Shown: positions 11,066 to 21,179 of the stretch, piece by piece
How the letters are laid out: the number at the start of each line of letters is the position of its first letter
Numbering within the stretch: position 1 is the first letter of the stretch
Source of the DNA: Anastrepha obliqua
Lineage: Eukaryota; Arthropoda; Insecta; Diptera; Tephritidae
Direction: 5' to 3'
DNA length: 64,000 nucleotides
NCBI RefSeq assembly: GCF_027943255.1
Contig: NC_072893.1
Location: 56,390,001-56,454,000 of the forward strand
Notes under the pieces: generated by a model
The model's database searches: none
What the model was told of the DNA's origin: nothing
The model's input: the letters and a program-made list of their open reading frames with translations, nothing else
Position numbers and translations under genes: made by a program

Positions 11066-12165
11066 AAGAGTGGTTAAATTTTAAGGGCCGATGTTCAATG
11101 TAAACCACACCTAAACGTCAAGTTTTTTCTGCATTTCATTTGACATTTTTAAATTTCAGACTAACTCAATTTGAACCATGGAAAGATACACAATCGAGCA
11201 ACGCGTTAAAGTTATTCAGGCTTATTATCAAAACAGTCGTTCAAATCAAAATGCATATCGCGCGCTTCATGATTTTTTCGGTCAATTTAATTGTCCAAAT
11301 GTGCGTACAATCGGAAAAATTGTGTAAAAGTTTGAGTTGATGAAAAATATGCATAAAGACTTGCATTTGCATGCTTACAAGGTGCAAATGACTTAAGAAC
11401 TAAAGCCTCTTGACCATTTCAAGCGTCGTCAATGGTCAGAATGGTGGCAGGAAATGGCAACAGTGAATGACCAATTTTCGAAGAAAATCATCTTCTGTGA
11501 TGAGGCACATTTTCCCCTCAGTGGATTCGTCAATAAGCATTGCCGCATTTTGGCGAATGATAGTCCGCACCCACAAAGAGTGACTGTTTGGTACGGTTTA
11601 TGGGCCGGCGGCGTCATTGGGCCGTATTTTTTCCAAAATGAGGCCGGTCAGGCAGTTACTGTGAATAGTTTTCGCTATCGTGAAATGATAACGAACTTTT
11701 TATGGCCCGAATTGGAAGATATGGATGTGGACGATATGTGGCTTCAACAGGACGATGCCACTTGTCACACAGCTACCGAAGCAATGGCTCTTTCGCGCGA
11801 AAAATTTGATGGCCGAATAATCTCACGTCGCGGCGATGTCAATTGGCCGCCAAGATCATGTGATTTGACACCGTTGGCCTTCTTTGTTTGGGGTTATGTG
11901 AAAGAAAACAATTCAAGAGCAAAAGGATGAGATAATTCGGCACATTAACGGCATAGAACCTCAATTATGCCTCAACGTCATCGAAAATTTGGACCATCGG
12001 ATGGAGGTGTGCCGCCGAGGCCGCGGCTACCATTTGGCCGATATTTTGTTCCATACATAATTAAGTCATACCAATACTATCATAGTGAAGAGAAATGACA
12101 AAAAATTCCTAAAAAATTGTATTTTATTCAAAATCAACACCGGCCCTTCAAACTTAACCACCCTT
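11066..12165 (+). mobile_element. DD41D (rosa-type) mariner-like element, 1100 bp
   Basis: TA-flanked (11064-11065, 12166-12167) element with inverted repeats of about 30 bp: AAGAGTGGTTAAATTTTAAG at the left, complement of AAGGGTGGTTAAGTTTGAAG at the right. A deletion derivative of the same family lies at 16979-17357. Transposase remnant inside is described separately. Confidence 0.9.
11178..12060 (+). pseudogene. DD41D transposase, catalytic Asp mutated, internally deleted
   Basis: Starts at ATG 11178 with MERYTIEQRVKVIQAYY, the standard N-terminus of this Tc1/mariner group. It loses the frame near 11325, and about 70 expected codons of the second DNA-binding helix region are missing before 'DLHLHAYKVQ'. 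A frame of 158 codons (11454-11930) then covers the catalytic core: IIFCDEAHF (first Asp), WLQQDDATCHTA (second Asp) and SCDLTPLAFFVWGY. In the last motif the expected third Asp is Ala (codon GCC at 11877-11879); the related copy at 17 kb still has Asp there. There are 41 residues between the second and third positions, hence DD41D. After 11930 the frame shifts again, and the C-terminus reads RGRGYHLADILFHT to the stop at 12060. Inactive by several lesions. Confidence 0.88.
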
Positions 12166-12327
12166 TATACCTATATTTTTTAACTATAATTTAAATGACG
12201 CGATGAACATCCACAGCACACCAGGGTAGCTCACTTTTTCTTTGATTTTTTTATCATAAAACTGTACTCGTCTGCTCCGATTTTACGGTCGTTTCTCTTT
12301 GTCTGTACCGTTAGTATGGTAGCTCTT

Positions 12328-13070
12328 GTATGCTGTTCAAGAAGCGATGAACTTTGTTGTGGAGAGGCAGATCTGTATATGTCTGCAGCGACAGCCAAGC
12401 TGCGCTCAATGCCTCAGACAGCCCTTCAGTCACTTCTAGGGTAGGGTAGAGTACAGTAAATCCAGGTAAAACTATGTCGGTAGACATAATATCGTGATGT
12501 GAACATGAGTCCCGCGACATCGCGGGTAACGAGATCTCTAACTCTTTACTAGAAATGGCTCTGAGGCTAACCTCCTTGGCCCGAAGCCCGTTCTGCCACT
12601 CTCCTCTGCAGCCATCAAAGCCACGGTTAGCAAAGGGGTTAGTCTAAAACACAAGCGAGTTTGGCAGGCTGGGAGAGGCAGCAGATCGAAAAAAATGATG
12701 TTAACTGTCATGTTCGATCAACTGTCGCAGTTCCTCCTGAGCAGAGGAGACTGTAGGCAGCTGGTTGGACTGATGACGGGCCACTTTCTAAGCATCTCAG
12801 ATAGTGAACTCTGCCCAGCTTGTGAAGAGGAGGATGAGGCGGCTGACCACTTTCTATGCGTCGCCCGGCCTGCGTTCGAATCAGGCTCGAGGTCTTTAGC
12901 CCTGCTGTGTTAAGAAGCAACCACCTTGGTTCCTTGGTAGCACAAGATCTACTCAGATTTCTTCGGACGTCGAGTAGATTTAAAGAAAATTAAAAAGGGA
13001 ACCCGAATGCAGTACAATGGACTTAATTGTGTTTGAGTGCGGTACGCGCACTAAAAAAAAAATAATAATA
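12328..13070 (+). mobile_element. 5'-truncated I/R1-type non-LTR insertion with 12-bp TSD
   Basis: A 743-bp insertion bounded by the direct repeat ATGGTAGCTCTT at 12316-12327 and 13071-13082. It ends in a poly-A stretch followed by (TAA)n just before the second repeat, as expected for target-primed reverse transcription. The coding content, across frameshifts, is RNase H ('SAATAKLRSMPQ' / SDSQAALNAL-type, then RGNEISNSLLEMA) followed by 'LSRGDCRQLVGLMTGHFLS' and the zinc motif CPACEEEDEAADHFLC near 12810-12855, then a short C-terminal tail and a 3' UTR. Only the 3' end of the parent element was inserted. Confidence 0.88.
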
Positions 13071-13082
13071 ATGGTAGCTCTT

Positions 13083-14314
13083 CGCTCATTTTACAAAATT
13101 TACACATTTACACTCTTGTTTTGTTTTAATTTTACTCGATAGGTCTATGCAACCTAGCGACCATTACCGACTGTGGCAAAAATTTATTTTATTGAAAACG
13201 TTCATAAGATTCAATAGAACAACAAGCAGAGTAAAAAAATGTGTGGAAATAATTTTTTTTTTCATTTTTTTGTTTTGGATTTAATAAAATATTTTACGTG
13301 GTCATCGTTAACTCTCCGTGCCTCTTTCACTCGTAAAATATCCAACAGTCTATACGCAAAGTATAATGTCTAGAAATAATATTGTAATGACCCATCGCTC
13401 CTCTATGTAAATGACAATCAAATCTATGATATTATCTTTCATCGTTAGATTCTCTCTTGCCCTGAAGTGCACAGAGACTTTAAGCTCCCTAGCAGCACAC
13501 AATCATATTCACAATTAACTTCTCTGGATGACTATTGTCTTTTGAGGTAAAATCCTCGCTAATCTCTAGAGGCACAGAATAAAATTCAAATCCTCTGAAA
13601 CTCAAGCCACAAAGCCATCCCGTCGGTAATATGGGAAAGCTAGATTGGTTAGAGACAGCAGCCTTCAAGTCTTGCATCTGGATCCACAAAGACATTCCGG
13701 AAAGCCAATAAATTGGCTTATAAACGCAGCCAAAAAAATCAGAGCTCCTCCTGATTGTCCTGGAGAGACAAGAACTCGCTACGAGATCTATACTGGCACC
13801 GCACTATGAAGCTACACCAGGCAAAGTCCTTTCTGAGAAGATACAACCTCAAGAGATTTAAAGCCCTAAGAACAAACTGCGAATGTTTACCGGCATCCTC
13901 ACTGCGCCTTGCAGACTGCGAAGTTATCTGCACATACTCCAGTTGTGGTCGAACGCTTATGTAATTTTTGCGGGTCGCTCCAAATTTATCAAGGTTTCTG
14001 CTCCTCGAATACTATGGCATCTCGAGAAGAATAGGAAAACTTCTTGGTATGACCAAAGGAAGGACGCTTATGTTCACTACAACCTAATCTCCGCTTAGAA
14101 TTCATAAGAGCATAGGGTCTCAATGAAGTAATGTTAAGATGAGAGCGCCCAGCTGAGTCCAATCAGGCTGAGCAGCACATAACTCGCACAAATGTGGAAA
14201 AATGCAAAGAAATTCCAAACTCTCGTCTTTAATTCATTGCAGAAAGAAACTCAAGACTCTGTATGTATCATCCGCATTGCTCTCAGAGCCCGATTGAAAC
14301 TAACGCAATTTAGG
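13083..14314. other. No firmly recognised element
   Basis: Stretch 13740-14250 has somewhat coding-like composition (frames of 60-70 codons such as one starting 'MSWRDKNSLRDLYWHR'), which might be another degraded retroelement. No diagnostic motif was found. The rest is AT-rich and anonymous. Confidence 0.45.
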
Positions 14315-14315
14315 A

Positions 14316-14812
14316 TTCTTCTTTCTTCTTCTTGATTGGTGTAATAACCACTTACCCAATTTTGACCGAGTTTAACAAAGCGCGCCAGTTTTTTCTTTCT
14401 CATGCTAACCGGCGCCAATGGGACACACCAAGTGAAGTCAAGTCCTTCCCCACCGCAGAGGAGGTCTTCGTTTTTCTCTGCTCTGGTACCGGCTAGTACC
14501 GCATCGAATACTTTCAGAGCTAATGCGTTTGCATCCATTCGGACGACATGACTGAGTCCAACGAAGCTGGACCTTTATTCGCTGCGCTATATCTGTGTCG
14601 TCATAAAACTCATACAGCTCATTATTCCATCGCCTACGATACTCGCCGTAGCCAACGTGCAAACAGTAATAAACTCTTTCGCAGAATCTTTCTCTCAAAT
14701 GCTCCAAGGGACGCCTCATCGGATGTTGTCATCGATCAAGCTGCTACGCCATATCATAGAATGGGCATGATGAGAGCCTTATAAAGTGTTTGGCTTGATC
14801 GTCTTCTAGCAC
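14316..14812 (-). pseudogene. RTE-like non-LTR retrotransposon 3' end, copy A
   Basis: Minus-strand fragment of the C-terminal part of an endonuclease-reverse transcriptase retrotransposon. Across frames it reads like 'GLHxMPxxxYxxxAWxxxxSDEASLGAFERKILRKxxxCLHVGYGEYRRRWNNELYEFYDDTDIAQRIKVQLRWTQSCR' type sequence, and later 'KVFDAVLAGTRAEK'. It is homologous to 19293-19840 (minus) and 15925-16231 (plus). The 3' end carries a GAA-rich microsatellite (ATTCTTCTTTCTTCTTCTT on the plus strand near 14315), as RTE-type elements often do. 5'-truncated and frameshifted. Confidence 0.7.
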
Positions 14813-15920
14813 AAGGAGCATTTCCCAATGTACTTATTTGTTGCATCAAAACAAAATTTAATTTTTTGCCAAGCTAAATCGCAGCTAAAAGCAATGCATA
14901 TATAAAGCATATGTATATACATATGTACATTACTCTCAATTTTAATTAGAAAAAAATTACTTCAAAACGAAATGAAGGAAGACGCAGCGGCAAAAAAATA
15001 TTCATTTGTATGTTAGCCAATTTCTGTGCTTGCGTTACTACGAGTGCGATGAAACATTAAAAATGCATGACGCGACCAACCGGGCGCACCTCCTTCACAA
15101 TGGCATAGCTCTGGCACCACACACATATGCCATTTGTATGTTTGTACAAGTTCAATGCGAAATGCTCGATATTTAGTTAAAGTTTCGAATGAGTGTGTGA
15201 AATTACGCACCAAAGAACGTGGCTGCATGCAAGCAGCACCAGCAGGACAGCAGCGACATGAGCAACTGTTTGAGATTGATGATGGCGATGGAGTTGGTGA
15301 TGGCGGGGATTTGTGCGATTTATGGCAACATTGAACTTGGTATTTGTACATTACGAATTTTTTGCACGCACGCTGCTTCGAACGACTCACACAGTGCAAG
15401 TGAGGGCAAGTATTGAGAGGACGGTTGTGAGGCAACTTGATTTGGAGTTCATGTCTTTTGTACTAAACAAATTGCTGGGATTTTGGGAAATTAATTTAAT
15501 GATGCAAGCCAATATATGTACATAGAAATATTGATGAAGACTCAAAGGAGTGCTGAAGTATATTCGAAAGCGTAGAAGTAGGAGTTGATTGAAGCATGAA
15601 AATTTGAACGAAAGAGTCGAACTTCATTTGCATTCATACACATATTTTTACTATATTTTGAAAAGTTTAAGTTAAAATTAGTTACATCACTCACATTACA
15701 TTCTCAGAGTCTCAGAAGTCGCAAATAATCTATTTTATTCCAGTGGCATCATCTTTTTAGTACAACTCAAGAAAAGTTCGACTTTCTGAGTCGGTCTCAC
15801 GCATATTCAAAAAAGAGGCAAAGGGGCGGATATTGTAAAACAAGATGAGGTGTTGGATAGCACAAGCACAGTGCCTCTCCATGCGCCATAAGATATATTT
15901 TTTATACAAATACTGCATCC
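14813..15920. other. No recognisable gene
   Basis: TATG/ATAC microsatellite near 14898-14935. Overlapping open frames at 15010-15530 on both strands have no motif, and their presence on both strands argues against coding. Confidence 0.5.
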
Positions 15921-15924
15921 AAAA

Positions 15925-16231
15925 TTTTCAATGTCTAAGACATATCAAAGGCACTCATCATGCCCGTCCTAATGTATGGCGCAGAATATTGAACAATGAG
16001 GTGTCACCAGGATTGTTCGAGAGAAAGATTGTGCGGAAGATTTTTTAATCTTTGCACGTTGGTGACGGCGAGTATCGTAGGCGATGGAACAATAAGCGTA
16101 TCAGCTGTAAGGCATAGACATCAGCAGCGAATAAAGATCCAGCAGGTTCGTTGGCTGAGTCATGTCGTCCGATGTCGTGGATATAAGCACTCCAACTCTG
16201 AAAGTATTCGATGCGGTTCATCTATTGCTGG
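15925..16231 (+). pseudogene. RTE-like non-LTR fragment, copy B
   Basis: Plus-strand fragment homologous to the copies at 14.3 and 19.3 kb. It reads 'KALIMPVLMYGAEY' (ALIMPVLxYGAEAW in copy C), then 'RERLCGRFF', 'VGDGEYRRRWNN' across a frameshift, then 'KIQQVRWLSHVVRC' and 'SIRCGSSIAG', with several stops and shifts. It ends near 16231, where it abuts an RT fragment of a different family. Confidence 0.68.
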
Positions 16232-16364
16232 ATTGTGCGATGTAAGCCGACCTGATCCACTTTGCTATTGTTTACCAACTTTTCCAACGCTGGGCACCAA
16301 GAGTGACTCCATAGAAGAGGATGAGTTTCACAACCTAATTCTGTAGTCTACTCTATGTGTTGTT
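16232..16364 (-). pseudogene. I/R1-type RT fragment, distal part
   Basis: Minus-strand continuation of the RT fragment at 17419-17620, on the far side of the TTAA-flanked element. It reads 'THPLLWSHSWCPALEKLVN', which fits the RPILxYGxxVWWPALEK motif just after the reverse transcriptase thumb of RNase-H-bearing non-LTR elements. One in-frame stop precedes it. Removing the inserted element and one TTAA joins it in frame to the 17.4-kb part (LG-LK-QH). Confidence 0.62.
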
Positions 16365-16368
16365 TTAA

Positions 16369-17414
16369 GGGAGTATGCTAGTGTAGAATTTTGAAAAAAT
16401 TGAAATATTTTTTTTGCATATTTTCAAAGTTTAGTCATTTAAGAATATGCCATTAAGAGGATTCTTTGAATTTCCCATTATTTCATGAATTGTAGCCATT
16501 TTGGTGACATGACATCGGTTCCTATCCGTCTTGTGTGAAAACTTTGAACGCGTTTTTCTCGAAACTGCTTTTTACGTGATATCTCAAGTTCCACTGAACC
16601 CATTCACTTGAAATTTCGGTGAGTCTTCTCAATACATATTTCTATCGTACAAACTATTATTTTAACGATATACAAATTTCTTACTATTTTACAAAAATTC
16701 AGAAATGTCGAAAAAAGTACGAGAAAAATGTACTCTTTTTTTGGACAATAACAATTTTTTCCACTTTTTCTTAGTTAGTTGGTGCATTCATCTAAATTAA
16801 TAATCTTTTTAATTTTTTTTTGTTTCAGATCATTAGAAAGCTTACAATTTTTAGGCCCCCACTTCACCAGCTCATAAAATTTTCAGTTTTTAATTTTCTG
16901 AATTTTTTTATGTACTGTTAAAAGAGTAATAAATTTCTGGTAAAAAATGAATAGTGAAAATATTTTTCGTTTTTTATAAAGGGTGGTTAAGTTTTAAGAG
17001 CCAGTATTGATTTTGAATAAAATACAACTTTTTTAGGAAATTATTGTCATTTCTCTTTATTATGATAATATTGGTACGGCTCAATTACGTATGGAACAAA
17101 ATATCGGCCAAATGGTCGCCGCGGCCTCGGCGGCAGACCTCCATCCGATGGTCAAATTTTCGATGACGCTGAGGCATAATTGAGGTTCTATGCCGTTAAT
17201 GTGGCAAATTATCTCATCCTTTAGCTCTTGAATTGTTGCTGGCTTATCGACGTTTACCTTTTCTTTCAAATAAACCCAAAGAAAGAAGTCCAACGGTGTC
17301 GTTGACGTTTCGGTGTGGTTCACATTCAACATCGGCCCTTGAAATTTAACCACCCTTTATGTAACACCCGCAAAAATACCACAAATTCATGCCTAGCTAG
17401 ACTAGAATACCCCC
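16369..17414. mobile_element. TTAA-flanked non-autonomous DNA element
   Basis: Bounded by TTAA at 16365-16368 and 17415-17418. Imperfect inverted repeats of about 19 bp: GGGAGTATGCTAGTGTAGA at the left, and the right end is the complement of GGGGGTATTCTAGTCTAG. Without the 379-bp DD41D element nested in it (16979-17357, plus one TA) it would be about 665 bp. No coding sequence. The TTAA target duplication is the signature of piggyBac-type transposition, but the GGG-starting ends are not proof of that superfamily. Independent support: the flanking RT fragment rejoins in frame when the element and one TTAA are removed. Confidence 0.75.
16979..17357 (-). mobile_element. DD41D deletion derivative (379 bp), nested
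   Basis: TA-flanked (16977-16978, 17358-17359) internally deleted relative of the element at 11066-12165, in minus orientation, with both inverted repeats kept (AAGGGTGGTTAAGTTTTAAG and the complement of AAGGGTGGTTAAATTTCAAG). From the 5' end it runs through the untranslated leader ('ATGTTGAATGTGAACCACAC') and jumps near 17301 straight into the last catalytic motif, TPLDFFLWVYL, with the third Asp intact. It then encodes the C-terminus (DKPATIQELKDEI...CRRGRGG across a frameshift, ending near 17091). Cannot encode transposase; it could only be moved in trans. Confidence 0.9.
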
Positions 17415-17418
17415 TTAA

Positions 17419-17620
17419 GCCCAATCGTTTAACTATAACCGTTTCGCATGCATATAGGGCAGTGCCCACTTTTCTAGATATACCACTGATATTTCGGTTT
17501 CAGTTGAGTTTACAGTTTCGAATGATCTCAAGGTACTCCACTTCAGTAGCGAGTGTAAGTCTCACTCCATTGAAGGAGGTTGCCTTAAAAGCAGGTATTT
17601 TATATTTGTGCGATGGGCAT
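17419..17620 (-). pseudogene. I/R1-type RT thumb-region fragment
   Basis: Minus-strand frame with a single stop. It reads 'KIPAFKATSFNGVRLTLATEVEYLEII' and 'NRNISGISRKVGTALYACETVIVKRLGL'. This corresponds to the region after the polymerase core (G-V-x-L-x-L-x-x-E-V-x-Y-L-G-V-I-L-D, then R-K-x-x-x-A-L-Y-A-C). It ends at the TTAA insertion site and continues at 16364. Confidence 0.72.
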
Positions 17621-17640
17621 TAAGCCCACTCTTCGTGGCC

Positions 17641-19290
17641 CAGCTATCCACTAAAGCATTTTGTAACAGTTCTCTCCGAACTCAGATCACTGAATATTTG
17701 TGTGAGATTTTTTCAGTGGGGAAAGTTGAGAGGCAAATATCTGAACATGTGTCTAGTTGTTACTCTCTGGTATACATTTAAGAGAGAGCCCGAGCTTTAT
17801 TTATTCGCCACTCTACCGATCGAGAGGTGCATCTGAATAACTGCATATGATTCAAAATTATATCATCAGCTAATAGTGAATTCTAATAAAGAGCAACATT
17901 ACGAATTGCTTGGCTTTTTGTTTCCTGTAGCCGGCAACCATAAACCAGTCCAATAAGTTTTAGAAAGTTTATACACAAAAATTCCAACTTATTCGTATAT
18001 CTAAAGCTGAAATCAGCACAAAATCACAGCAATGAGTCAGAGTAAAGAACCCAGTTTGGCTGGTAGTAGTCGGCGATTTGAATATTTAACCACTTGTATG
18101 TGGGCAGGTAAAGAATTAATGTGAAGCGTGTGAAGAGAAACACCTGAAAGAGTTGACTTTAGATATGTAGCTGCACATAGAAGTACTTATAAGTTAGATA
18201 TTTTGTCCTTAGCCGTTTTTGTCATAAGGAAATTCCCGTATTTGTAGCCAGAAAAAAAGAAAAGTTAAAATATAAAAGGCAATGTATCGACTTTATATGG
18301 AGTTTTATTGCAAATTTATACAAAATACGTACGCATGCATACATACAAGTACGTAAAATATTCACCTCAAACATATACGGTGAAGCAGCTAACAGACGCG
18401 TTGAAGAGGTAGCCACAATTTTATTAGCGCGAAAATCAAAAATAAAATATAGTGGTTATTAAAATTACTTTATTTATTCTATTTATTTCCTTTTTTACGC
18501 TGAGCCTAATTGTGCACAAGAAGTTATTGGCCTCCAGGACGCGCGCACTCGTTTATGCGAGAATGTCAAAGCGCAGTCGCAGTTGGAAACAAATGAACTC
18601 GAAAGCAGTTAAAATAATTTAATTTATTGAATAACACATTCGCAGTTTATGGGTGTGTATGTGTTTATGTACATGCACCACATAACATCGAATACAAGAA
18701 CCCTGCAGGGAAAATCAGAACTACTGAATGAAAACTTGACTAAGAGGGCGAGTAGTGGGCATAGCTCTGCGTAGTGTGAGAAATTCAAGTTTTATTATTT
18801 TTTATTTATTAACTCAAGTGTTAGGAAGCGCTCTTAGCTGGTGTTTAAAACGAATATTAATTCTTGTGTGAATAGAGCCAAGTGGATTTTGGAGGTTTAT
18901 CAAATGTTGGTCCATCTAAGGAAAGCAATGAAACGTGCATTACCAAAACGCTCCCTATTTCTTTAGTTACACTAATTTTAGAAACGCACTGTAATCAACT
19001 GGAAATACTGTATAATGAAATTACTTCTCCGAAAAGAAGTCTGTCTCCACATAATAGCGCCTGAAGTTTTTAAATTTTGTTTTCGCTTGGCTTCAAAGCC
19101 ACGGAGAGATGTTTGGCGTTTCATACCTGATTGAGTTAGTGAATAGGAAGACTAATTGTCGATTTTTATTCTACGAAATTTATTTCTAAACTACATTCGA
19201 AATGTTCGTGATATTTTAAGTCCATTGCTCTAATCCGGTGCAAGATGAACTACAAAGAAAAGTGAGGCCTTCTAATAGTTGTCTGGATTT
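17641..19290. other. No recognisable gene
   Basis: Anonymous sequence. Short open frames (e.g. near 18880-19064) lack motifs, and no repeats are evident beyond short TATG runs. Confidence 0.5.
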
Positions 19291-19292
19291 TA

Positions 19293-19840
19293 ATATTCTT
19301 CTTCTTCTTAATTGGCGCGATAACCGCTAACGCGATTTTAGCCGAGTTTAACAGAGTTTTTTTCTCGTGCTAACCGGCGCCAGTTGGACACACCAAGTGA
19401 AGCCAAATCTTTCTCCACCTAAAGGAGGCCTTCCTCTTCCTCTGCTACCACCAGCTGGTATCGCATCGAATACTCTCACAGCCGGTTTGTGTCTATTCGG
19501 ACGGCATGACCTTTTCAGCGAAGTCGTTGGATCTTTATTCGCTGCGCTATGTCTATGTCGTCGTACAGCTCATACAGCTCATCGTTCCATCGCCTGCGAC
19601 ACTCGCCGTCACCAACGTGGAAAAGTCCAAAAATCTTGCGCAGAATCTTTTTCTCAAACACTCTAAGCGTCGCTTCATCGGATGTTGTCATTGTCCAAGC
19701 TTCTGCGCCATACGTTAGGACGGGCATGATGAGAGCCTTGTAGAGTGTTAGTTTTGTTCATCGAGAGAGGACTTTACTACTCATTTGCCTACTTAGTCCC
19801 AAGTAACACTTGTTGGGAAGAGGGATTCTACGTTGGATTT
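19293..19840 (-). pseudogene. RTE-like non-LTR retrotransposon 3' end, copy C
   Basis: The best-preserved of three related fragments. Minus strand from about 19840: a segment reading 'NKCYLGLSRQMSSKVLSR', then 'TKLTLYKALIMPVLTYGAEAWTM' (split by a stop-free shift) and an uninterrupted frame 'TSDEATLRVFEKKILRKIFGLFHVGDGECRRRW', 'DELYELYDDIDIAQRIKIQRLR' (quoted in pieces). Then come frameshifts through the 'KVFDAxPAG' and 'WRxQxxxDL' region to a 3' end with (GAA)n. This C-terminal 'YGAEAWT...RWxGHVxRM' layout is typical of RTE/BovB-like endonuclease-RT elements. The polymerase core is absent (5' truncation). Confidence 0.75.
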
Positions 19841-19983
19841 TAATATTAGTTTCGGGAAAAATAAAGTCATTACTTTCTCGGTAGATGGCTACAGTGATCG
19901 ATATCTCGAAAGTATCCATCAAACAATTTAAAATTTGTGCTCGTTGTCAAGGTGACATTTCACACTAAAAAATTATTTTGTTT

Positions 19984-20390
19984 GTTCCATTCAGTTATGA
20001 GTTCCAGAGTGTTAATGGAAGTCAACAAAGAGAAAATTCGGTACATTTTACAATTTTTCTTTGATGAAGGCAAGAATGCAAGGTAGGCCGCTGAAATTGT
20101 GAATGGTATTTATGGTGCCGATACTGTAACAGCTAATTACGTGCAATTTTGGTTTCGTCGATTCCGTTCAGGTATTTTTGATGTGAAAGAAATAAAAATA
20201 TAATAAAATATACAGAAATAATCGAAGTTGAGCGTCTTGTTAGTAGCCGTAGCATCGCCTAGGAACTAAAAAATGACCATAGGTAAAACCGTTTCAATCC
20301 ATTTGCGCAAAAATTTTGCGCGAAAATACTTCGAAATCTCGAAGACTCGCCTTTTAAGCCGCAAAAGAAAAAAAAATAACACTTTGAAAA
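19984..20390 (+). pseudogene. Mariner transposase N-terminal remnant
   Basis: From ATG near 19996 it reads 'MSSRVLMEVNKEKIRYILQFFFDEGKNAR', a stop, then 'AAEIVNGIYGADTVTANYVQFWFRRFRSGIFDVKE'. This is the first helix-turn-helix region of a cecropia/Hsmar1-like mariner transposase. After a gap at about 20195 it continues 'TEIIEVERLVSSRSIA', the second DNA-binding part, and then decays in an A-rich stretch. The catalytic domain and 3' inverted repeat are missing. Confidence 0.75.
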
Positions 20391-20729
20391 AATAACCGTA
20401 AATATTGTGAAACTATTTCTTTTAATAGCAGCTGATAAAAAGTTTACTTTTCACGGATATTTGGCGGGACAATAATCGCCGTTGACCAGTCACAAGCCAT
20501 CAATCAGTGGAATCATACGCAGTTCTTTAGTCTCACCTCACAGTCAGTTCGGCGGGTGACTGAGTGACGCTGGGTGGCTCTGAGTCTTGTTTTTCTTTAA
20601 TGAATTTTTTATTGCGTAAAATAAGTAAATGGCCACTGGTGTTAAAAAACATGGGGCTATAGGGTGACCTGAGAGTGACAAAAATTTAAATTTGCGGTAA
20701 AGTGAAAGTAAAAGTTTCCCACGAATGGA

Positions 20730-21170
20730 GAGGTTTGGAATACCCTTGACTATCTGCGCTCTACTCCTGAAACGATGGGATTCGCGTCAACTAAGCGAGT
20801 GCTGGCCATGTACACAAACTAGTTAGGTCACGAAATCTTTCTGGAAACGTGTGGATCAAAGGCATTCGAGGGATACTCTGAGGATAACAAAATCTGAGCC
20901 CTCTAATTTTTTGAGTGTCCTCAGAGGAAACTATACGCGAAATATGCATGCCATGAGACTTGAAATTACTTCGAGTTCTTTTTGCGTCAACTGTATGGAG
21001 AATGAGGTGGAATCATCTCAGCACCTTCTCCTTAGCTGCCCTGCTCTCGCGGAATTATGATTTAGGCATCCTGGTGCTCACTTTTTTCCTACGACTTTGA
21101 TATCAGAAATCTGACCATTTTCATCAGCAGCATAAAACGGTTAACACAATCGTAACTTAGTCATCGTTCG
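20730..21170 (+). pseudogene. I/R1-type non-LTR C-terminal fragment
   Basis: Plus-strand frame with 'SNFLSVLRGNYTRNMHAMRLEITSSSFCVNCMENEVESSQHLLLSCPAL' (quoted for its motif: CxxC...HxxxxC near 20985-21045). This is the zinc-binding C-terminus after RNase H, and the preceding ~100 bp read like the spacer (LLKRWDSRQLSECWP). Stop codons follow. Old and inactive. Confidence 0.68.
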
Positions 21171-21179
21171 TAATCTAAA

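Noticed and set aside
13739..14098. Coding-like stretch, possible retroelement
   Set aside because: No RT, RNase H, zinc or transposase motif found in any frame.
15013..15435. 140-codon minus frame with Ser/Pro run
   Set aside because: Mirror of GATGGC-type repeats on the other strand, with two other frames open over the same bases.
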